From assembly GCA_910579705.1 (NCBI GenBank), contig CAJTUI010000005.1, positions 68,401 to 132,400 of the forward strand: a stretch of DNA of 64,000 nt, in the 5' to 3' direction. Positions 58,966 through 64,000 of the stretch are shown here, piece after piece; the first letter of the stretch is position 1, and each line of letters begins with the position of its first letter. The notes below the pieces were generated by a model. It had not been told where the DNA came from and made no database searches. It worked only from the letters and a program-made list of their open reading frames with translations. Made by a program: the position numbers and the translations under genes. This stretch comes from an uncultured Christensenella sp. (GTDB lineage: Bacteria > Bacillota > Clostridia > Christensenellales > Borkfalkiaceae).

Positions 58966-59988
58966 ATGGATAACTGGGTGCTTAAAGGCGTACGCAACCT
59001 TATAAACGAGTCGGGGGAAACGAAAGAGATTTCGCCCACTCAGGTAAAGGTAAAAGTTACGCATCTTCTCATTTCCAATTTCGACGCGTTGGTGTTCAAC
59101 GGCGACATCGCCGTGGACTACCCCAAGACCATAGGCAGGTTCGCCGTTGGTCTTGTTACCGAGGTCGGAGAAAAATGCTACGGCATTAAAAAGGGCGAAC
59201 GGGTCTATCTGGAATCGGCCAAGTCCTGCGGCGCGTGCTATAACTGCAAGAGCGGCAAGCGCGACAGGTGCGACGATATTCAGATTGCGGGCAGGGACTA
59301 CGACGGGTTTTTAAGGGATTTCGTCGTGTGCGAATACTCCGAGGTTTCGCCGCTCCCCGACGCGGTCGATAACTTGCAGGCGCTCTGCATAGAAATGGTG
59401 GGAATTGCCGAAAATATTTACGATAAACTTAATCTGTCCGCGGGTCAGAGGGTTGCCGTAATCGGTTCGGACGTTCTCGGCAACATCATCGCGCAGGTTC
59501 TGCAATATCATAAGGTCATTCCCATAGTAATAGACAATTCGCCGGGCAATCTCGAAAAGGCCAAAAAGTGCGGTATCTACTACGCTTTCCCCGCCGACGA
59601 CGACATTATCGGCAACGTTATGGACGCAACAAGCGGCGACTTGTGCGACGCGGCTATCTACTCCGCAAGCTCCCGCCTGCCCATCTCTCTGCCTTCCAGA
59701 CTGGTCGGAAAAAAGAAATCGCTCATTCTCAGCGGGTTCACCTCTCTGCACAGCGCAGTCGACGCGCGCGACATCCTTGAAAAGGATTTAACCGTGTTCG
59801 GCGTGACAAGCGCGGCGAATTATACCGATTCCGTAATAAATATGTTGCTCCACGGCGCGGTTAACATCGATTTGTTTGACAAAGAGATCATTAACCAGTT
59901 CGACCCCGTGTCCGTACTCACGGAACGGTGCGAAAACGCCGCTACGGCAAACAAGGGAAAACTGACCGTATTGAAGATGATTTTCTGA
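58966..59988 (+). CDS. Zinc-type alcohol-dehydrogenase-like (MDR) protein lacking catalytic zinc ligands
   Basis: A 340-aa medium-chain dehydrogenase/reductase. The structural zinc lobe is intact (CGACYNCKSGKRDRC, about residues 88-102). The usual catalytic-zinc Cys after beta-strand 2 is replaced (ISNFDALV) and GHE is GRF (TIGRFAVGLV). The Rossmann motif VIGSDVLGN keeps only part of GxGxxG. So the protein may be a reductase of another type or non-catalytic. It is followed 20 bp on by cardiolipin synthase. Confidence 0.78.
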   Translation: MDNWVLKGVRNLINESGETKEISPTQVKVKVTHLLISNFDALVFNGDIAVDYPKTIGRFAVGLVTEVGEKCYGIKKGERVYLESAKSCGACYNCKSGKRDRCDDIQIAGRDYDGFLRDFVVCEYSEVSPLPDAVDNLQALCIEMVGIAENIYDKLNLSAGQRVAVIGSDVLGNIIAQVLQYHKVIPIVIDNSPGNLEKAKKCGIYYAFPADDDIIGNVMDATSGDLCDAAIYSASSRLPISLPSRLVGKKKSLILSGFTSLHSAVDARDILEKDLTVFGVTSAANYTDSVINMLLHGAVNIDLFDKEIINQFDPVSVLTERCENAATANKGKLTVLKMIF

Positions 59989-60008
59989 CGCGCATTCGAG
60001 AGGATACC

Positions 60009-61427
60009 TTGCGCAATTTTCCCAAATTCATATTTTCACTGAATTTTCTTTACATTCTGTTAATTGCGGCTGAAACGGTCGCAATTATTTTTTTATGCCT
60101 GTATCTGCCCGCGTTTATGCCCGCGGCCGCGGTGTTTGTCGGCGCCTGGCTGATAACCGTTACCGCCGTAATCGCCGCCGCCTGCCGCGGCGGCTCGCCC
60201 GAGCTAAACTGCGCGCTCATACTCTTCATAACCGCGCTGCCCGTTGCGGGCGCGTTTATTTACGCGCTGTCCAAGCTTAACAGGCGCGAATACGGCACGC
60301 TTACCGTAACGGACGTACAGCCCGGTCGGGGACTGGAAGGCGCGGCCTACGACTGTTGCGGGGTATGCTGCGCGGGCTACGACCGCGCCGAGTACTTCCG
60401 CGACGGCGGCGAGTATTTTACGCGGCTTTTCAAGTGCATAGAGGCAGCGCGCGAGCGCGTGTATCTGGAATACTTCATTGTCTGCCGCGGCAAGGTGTTT
60501 AACCGACTTCTGACCGCGCTGAGAACTGCCAAAGACAACGGCGCGGAAATTAAAGTAATAATCGACGGGATAGGCTCCGCGTTCAAGGCGCGCCGCCGCG
60601 ACATAAAAAAGCTTAAAGCGCTGGGCGCGGAAGTGAAAATCTTCCACAGGCTTATTCCGCTGGTCTATACTAGGCTAAACAACCGCGACCACAGGAAAAT
60701 AGCCGTGATAGACGGGAAAGCCGCGTTCACGGGCGGCATAAACATAGCCGACGAGTACGCAAACATAAACAGCCCATACGGGTTCTGGAAGGACACGGGC
60801 GCGGCGGTTTACGGCAATGCCGCGAAAGTGTTTGAGGGTATGTTTCTTTCGGTATGGAACGGCGGGCATAAAATGCAGCTGGAAGAGGGCGGAAAATACA
60901 GCTGTCTGCCCTACTACGACAGCCCGCCCGCGCGCGCGGGGTTCTGCGAAAACGCCTACGCCACGGCGATTAACTCTGCCGAACGGCGCGTGCATATCTT
61001 CACGCCGTATTTCTGCGCGAGCGACAAGCTGTCCGCCGCGCTGGCGTTCGCCGCACTGAGGGGCGTGGACGTGAGAATTATAATACCGCACGTGCCCGAC
61101 AAGAAATACGCGTTGGAGCTGTCCAAGGCCGCCGCTCTGCCGCTGGCGGCGCGCGGCGTCAAGTTCTACGAGTACACGCCGGGGTTTATGCACGCCAAAA
61201 GTATGGTTTGCGACGATTCCCTGTTTATAGGCAGTTACAACCTCGACTTCCGCTCTATGCGGCTCAACTACGAGTGCGGGGTGCTGTTTCACGGCGATAT
61301 GTGCGAGCGCGCGGAACGCGATTTCTGGGACTGCCTGAGGCTTTCCGCGCCGCTGGTGGACGGCAAGGTCACGAATTTTCGGAAAATTTACCGTTTCGTC
61401 CTAAAACTGTTCGCCCCGTTTATGTAG
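60009..61427 (+). CDS. cls: Cardiolipin synthase
   Basis: A 472-aa phospholipase-D-type enzyme that condenses phosphatidylglycerol into cardiolipin. Two N-terminal membrane helices (about residues 8-30 and 35-60, plus a third) precede the two HKD motifs, DHRKIAVIDGKAAFTGG and MHAKSMVCDDSLFIGS. The TTG at 60009 is chosen because GAGAGG lies 5 nt upstream; an ATG at 59928 would overlap the MDR gene by 60 bp. A CC-x2-CC motif (DCCGVCCAG) near residue 115 is unusual. Confidence 0.9.
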   Translation: MRNFPKFIFSLNFLYILLIAAETVAIIFLCLYLPAFMPAAAVFVGAWLITVTAVIAAACRGGSPELNCALILFITALPVAGAFIYALSKLNRREYGTLTVTDVQPGRGLEGAAYDCCGVCCAGYDRAEYFRDGGEYFTRLFKCIEAARERVYLEYFIVCRGKVFNRLLTALRTAKDNGAEIKVIIDGIGSAFKARRRDIKKLKALGAEVKIFHRLIPLVYTRLNNRDHRKIAVIDGKAAFTGGINIADEYANINSPYGFWKDTGAAVYGNAAKVFEGMFLSVWNGGHKMQLEEGGKYSCLPYYDSPPARAGFCENAYATAINSAERRVHIFTPYFCASDKLSAALAFAALRGVDVRIIIPHVPDKKYALELSKAAALPLAARGVKFYEYTPGFMHAKSMVCDDSLFIGSYNLDFRSMRLNYECGVLFHGDMCERAERDFWDCLRLSAPLVDGKVTNFRKIYRFVLKLFAPFM

Positions 61428-61429
61428 TA

Positions 61430-61458
61430 TTGACAAAGCCGCGCGCGCGCGCTATAAT
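61430..61458 (+). promoter_or_regulatory. yfcE promoter with GC-dinucleotide spacer
   Basis: TTGACA (61430-61435) and TATAAT (61453-61458), 17-bp spacer made almost entirely of alternating GC (AAGCC then six GC units). It begins right after the cls stop codon. Confidence 0.75.
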
Positions 61459-61475
61459 ATTACGCGAGGTGAAAT

Positions 61476-62093
61476 ATGAAAATTGTTATCGCATCCGATA
61501 TACACGGTTCCGAAAAATACTGCAAACAGCTTACGGCCGCATTCCGCCGCGAGGGCGCGGACAAGCTTGCGCTGTTGGGCGATATTCTCTACCACGGGCC
61601 GCGCAATCCCCTGCCCGAGGACTATGCGCCGCAATCCGTCCTCGCCGAGCTGACGGCGTTAAAGGACAGGATAATTTGCGTGCGCGGCAACTGCGACGCG
61701 GAAATAGACGTCGCGCTTTTGCCCTTCCCCGTATCCGACTACGCCTCGGTCACGACCGACGGCGTAAACATCTACTTCTCGCACGGCCACCGCGCCGTGC
61801 CGCCGCTGGGCGAAAACGACGTGTATGTGACGGGCCACACCCACGTTCCGTTAAACAGCGGCGACGAGGTGTTCCGGCATCTAAATCCGGGTTCCGTTTC
61901 TCTGCCGAAAGAGGACAGCAGGCGCGGATACATACTTTTCGATGGCGGTAAGTTCCTGTTTAAGTCGCTCGACGGGGAAGTCTATGACGTTTACGCTCCC
62001 CGCAAACGCGCGGACGTTCCCGCGGCGAACGGGACGGTAATAAGGCGGCCTTCCGCGCCGCTGCGCAGAAAGCTTGTAAAAAAGCGCAAGTAA
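61476..62093 (+). CDS. yfcE: YfcE-family metallophosphodiesterase
   Basis: A 205-aa calcineurin-like phosphodiesterase with ASDIHGS, GDILYHGPRN, RGNCDAEID, SHGH and TGHTHVP, and LNPGSVSLPK near the end. The C-terminal 25 residues are a basic extension (ANGTVIRRPSAPLRRKLVKK) beyond the usual ~180 aa. GAGGTG precedes the ATG. Family members cleave model phosphodiesters; the in vivo substrate is not known. Confidence 0.88.
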   Translation: MKIVIASDIHGSEKYCKQLTAAFRREGADKLALLGDILYHGPRNPLPEDYAPQSVLAELTALKDRIICVRGNCDAEIDVALLPFPVSDYASVTTDGVNIYFSHGHRAVPPLGENDVYVTGHTHVPLNSGDEVFRHLNPGSVSLPKEDSRRGYILFDGGKFLFKSLDGEVYDVYAPRKRADVPAANGTVIRRPSAPLRRKLVKKRK

Positions 62094-62112
62094 ACGTTAA
62101 ATAAACGAAAAA

Positions 62113-62150
62113 AACCCGACTTGCTGAAAAGCAAGTCGGGTTCGATTTTT
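62113..62150 (+). terminator. Bidirectional terminator
   Basis: AACCCGACTTGC and GCAAGTCGGGTT arms, CGATTTTTCT on plus and TTTTTTTCG on minus. Confidence 0.85.
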
Positions 62151-62153
62151 CTA

Positions 62154-62387
62154 TTAACCCAGACCGCAGGCGTGACCTTTGAAGAGAACCCAGAGAAGGT
62201 CGATAAGCCACATAAACGCGGCGCCGGGGATTATGGTGAGGATACCGAAGATTATCCAGAGGATATTCTTTCTCGCAACACCGTTTACCACGCGGCAAAT
62301 CGAATAGAATATTTCGACTAAGGGGATACACAACAACAGCTTGATGATAAGGGGCAAGCCGTTTACCGATTTGATAAGACTTTTCAT
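62154..62387 (-). CDS. Small two-helix membrane protein
   Basis: A 77-aa protein with hydrophobic helices at about residues 11-33 and 43-68 (KLLLCIPLVEIFYSICRVV and ILWIIFGILTIIPGAAFMW). The pattern is slightly like TM2-type proteins but no family is claimed. GGAG is present before the ATG. It lies downstream of rplQ on the same strand beyond a terminator. Confidence 0.55.
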   Translation of the reverse strand: MKSLIKSVNGLPLIIKLLLCIPLVEIFYSICRVVNGVARKNILWIIFGILTIIPGAAFMWLIDLLWVLFKGHACGLG

Positions 62388-62466
62388 AAAAACTCCTTTA
62401 TATTTCTATATGTATATTATATCACCCCTGTATAATATGTCAATAATATTTTAGAAAAAAAGCTAA

Positions 62467-62503
62467 AAAGCGCACGCGTTCCGTGACGGAAACCGTGCGC
62501 TTT
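62467..62503 (-). terminator. Terminator after rpoA-rplQ
   Basis: AAAGCGCACG and CGTGCGCTTT outer arms with a nested TTCCG/CGGAA stem; minus-strand TTAGCTTTTTTTC follows. Confidence 0.85.
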
Positions 62504-62518
62504 GTATTTAAATGAAAA

Positions 62519-63025
62519 TTAAACCAGTTCGATAATGGCTTCCTCTGCGCCGTCGCCGCGACGGGAGCCGAGCAGGTAAATGCGGGTATATCCGCCGCCC
62601 TGACCGAGTTCCTCCGCACGCTGGGCGTACTTGGGAGCAATCTCGTTGAAAAGCTTTTCCATTAAGGGATGTTTGATATCGGCCGTTCTCTTCTTGAAAT
62701 CGGATTTCTTTTCGTTGAACGCCTTGACTTCCTGCAAGTCGCGCAGCTTAGCCATAATATTGCGGCGCGCCGCAAGCTTTCTGGGGCTGTCCTTAACCGT
62801 TTTATTGGTCACTTCCTTGCCTTTCTTATCCTTGGTCACAACCGACGTTTCAACGTTATCGTCGTAAACCTTTATCGCCTTGGTGATTATCTTTTCAACA
62901 TAGGGTTTAAGCGCTTTCGCTCTGGCTTCGGTAGTGGTAATCTTGCCGTACCACAGAAGTTCCGAGGCCTGATTACGAAGCATTGCGTCTCTTTGCTCTG
63001 CCGTTCTTCCTAATTTACCGGGCAT
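62519..63025 (-). CDS. rplQ: 50S ribosomal protein L17 with internal insertion
   Basis: L17 binds at the exit-tunnel side of the large subunit. The N-terminal KLGRTAEQRDAMLRNQASEL and C-terminal LFNEIAPKYAQR ... GGGYTRIYLLGSRRGD match the family. The protein is 168 aa, against about 115-130 for most L17. The extra residues (roughly 55-110, with KDKKGKEVTNKTVKDSPRKL and LQEVKAFNEKKSDFKKR) are charged and sit in the middle. It lies 4 bp after rpoA. Confidence 0.95.
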   Translation of the reverse strand: MPGKLGRTAEQRDAMLRNQASELLWYGKITTTEARAKALKPYVEKIITKAIKVYDDNVETSVVTKDKKGKEVTNKTVKDSPRKLAARRNIMAKLRDLQEVKAFNEKKSDFKKRTADIKHPLMEKLFNEIAPKYAQRAEELGQGGGYTRIYLLGSRRGDGAEEAIIELV

Positions 63026-63029
63026 AATG

Positions 63030-63983
63030 TTATTCCTCCTTGTTCGAAAGTGTAAGTCCGTAGGATTGAAGCTTCAAAATAACCTCGTCCAAAGACTTCC
63101 TGCCGAGGTTCCTGACCTTTAACATTTCGTCTTCCGTCTTTCTCGTCAAATCTTCTACGGTGTGTATGTTCGCCCGCTTCAGGCAGTTGTAGGAACGCAC
63201 GGATAAATCCATCTCCTCAATCGCCATAGCGAGTATCTTCTGTTGCTTGTCGTCCTCGTTTTTAACGAGAATATCCATTTCCTTGATGCTCTCGGAAAGG
63301 TCTACAAACAGCGAAATATGGTCCTGCATAATCTTCGCCGCAAGCGAAACTATCTCTTTTGCGCTGAACGCACCGTTTGTCCACACTTCAAGCGTAAGTT
63401 TATCGTAGTCGGTGTTCTGTCCCACGCGTGTGTTTTCCACCGAATAATTAACTTTCTTTACGGGCGTGTAAATGGAATCGATAGGGATATAGTCGATAAG
63501 CTCCGTTCTGGTGTGGTCGGCTCCCTTGTAGCCTCTGCCGCGCCCGATGGTTATCTCCATATCGATCTTGCCGCCCTCGTCAATGGTGCAAATGTGCTGG
63601 TCGCCGTTGATGATTTCGATTTCGGCGTCCTCGGTAATGTCGCTCGCTTTAACCTCGCAGGGACCCACTTTATAGAGGTGCACTACCTTTACATAGTCCT
63701 TATCGGTTACCTTTGTCTTGATGGCGAGAGTTTTGAGGTTAAGGATAATTTCCGTAACGTCTTCCTTCACGCCCGCGACAGCCGAAAATTCGTGTTTGAC
63801 TGTTCCGTCGAGAAATCTTATGCCCTGCGCCGCCGCTCCGGGGAGCGCGGATAACAGTATTCTTCTAAGGCAGTTGCCTATTGTAAGACCGAAGCCCTTT
63901 TCAAGCGGTTCGACTACGACCCTGGCGTAAGCCTGGTCTTCGCTTTCCTCAACTTCGATTTTGGGCATATCCATTTCTATCAT
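63030..63983 (-). CDS. rpoA: RNA polymerase alpha subunit
   Basis: A 317-aa alpha subunit. The N-terminal assembly domain has EPLEKGFGLTIGNCLRRILL, and the C-terminal UP-element-binding domain has RANIHTVEDLTRK and RNLGRKSLDEV. AGGAGG precedes the ATG and the gene is complete. With rplQ it forms the end of the ribosomal-protein supercluster, whose upstream part lies beyond the window. Confidence 0.97.
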   Translation of the reverse strand: MIEMDMPKIEVEESEDQAYARVVVEPLEKGFGLTIGNCLRRILLSALPGAAAQGIRFLDGTVKHEFSAVAGVKEDVTEIILNLKTLAIKTKVTDKDYVKVVHLYKVGPCEVKASDITEDAEIEIINGDQHICTIDEGGKIDMEITIGRGRGYKGADHTRTELIDYIPIDSIYTPVKKVNYSVENTRVGQNTDYDKLTLEVWTNGAFSAKEIVSLAAKIMQDHISLFVDLSESIKEMDILVKNEDDKQQKILAMAIEEMDLSVRSYNCLKRANIHTVEDLTRKTEDEMLKVRNLGRKSLDEVILKLQSYGLTLSNKEE

Positions 63984-64000
63984 TTTGCTACCTCCTGGTC

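Noticed and set aside
59928..60008. ATG start for cls inside the MDR gene
   Set aside because: It would overlap the MDR gene by 60 bp without a ribosome site; TTG at 60009 has GAGAGG at good spacing.

Overview
The window looks like chromosome from an anaerobic, low-oxygen-adapted Firmicute of class Clostridia. This rests on the rpsB-tsf-pyrH-frr-uppS-cdsA-dxr-rseP block, an electron-bifurcating [FeFe] hydrogenase (HydCBA), the anaerobic ribonucleotide reductase NrdDG, Rex, FeoAB with a DtxR-type regulator, and the rpmE-prmC-prfA neighbourhood. Codon use is GC-rich except in two AT-rich patches (about 33.4-35.9 kb and 40.9-43.4 kb). An uncultured gut Christensenellales-like lineage would fit, but that assignment is inference. 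No rRNA, tRNA or CRISPR array was recognised. No gene-free stretch exceeds 300 bases.

Layout. 0.04-2.9 kb: TPP riboswitch, thiamine transporter and a lipoprotein, all on +. 3.0-10.2 kb (-): translation, isoprenoid and phospholipid block. 10.2-13.6 kb: small regulators, a frame-broken gene with a poly-G tract, DUF1292-ruvX, and a membrane protein whose promoter spacer holds a 12-base poly-G tract. 13.7-19.3 kb: GltD-like oxidoreductase facing hydCBA. 19.3-33.1 kb (mostly -): NSS-family transporter, RND transporter, glucokinase-rex, nrdDG-dut, nuclease-like genes, glpK. 33.4-35.9 kb: a small serine-recombinase element inserted in the 3' end of rlmD, with both attachment sites visible. 37.2-40.7 kb: a cluster of J-like, TPR and Cys-rich proteins with DUF5685, then trpS. 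40.9-43.4 kb: AT-rich island with two unknown genes and twin double-HTH regulators. 43.4-46.7 kb: thrC, a P-loop protein and an aminotransferase. 46.9-50.1 kb: a surface transglutaminase-like protein. 50.1-53.5 kb: feoAB, a small Cys-rich partner and a DtxR-like regulator. 53.5-56.7 kb: prfA, a DUF1385-PrmC fusion and rpmE. 56.9-62.4 kb: lipoprotein phosphoesterase, MDR protein, cardiolipin synthase, YfcE-like phosphodiesterase. 62.5-64 kb: rplQ-rpoA.

Most informative patterns. First, five promoters with 17-bp spacers have exactly 6 nt between the -10 box and the ATG, so predicted transcription starts on the start codon (leaderless mRNA); two more have 8-9 nt. None of these genes has a Shine-Dalgarno, while other genes nearby have strong ones. 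Second, two long poly-G/C tracts sit where length changes would matter: one breaks a reading frame, the other sets a promoter spacer. Third, the recombinase element exchanges C-termini between the recombinase and RlmD. Fourth, a J-like/Cys-rich/DUF5685 cluster has no assigned function and is the best candidate here for an undescribed cellular system.
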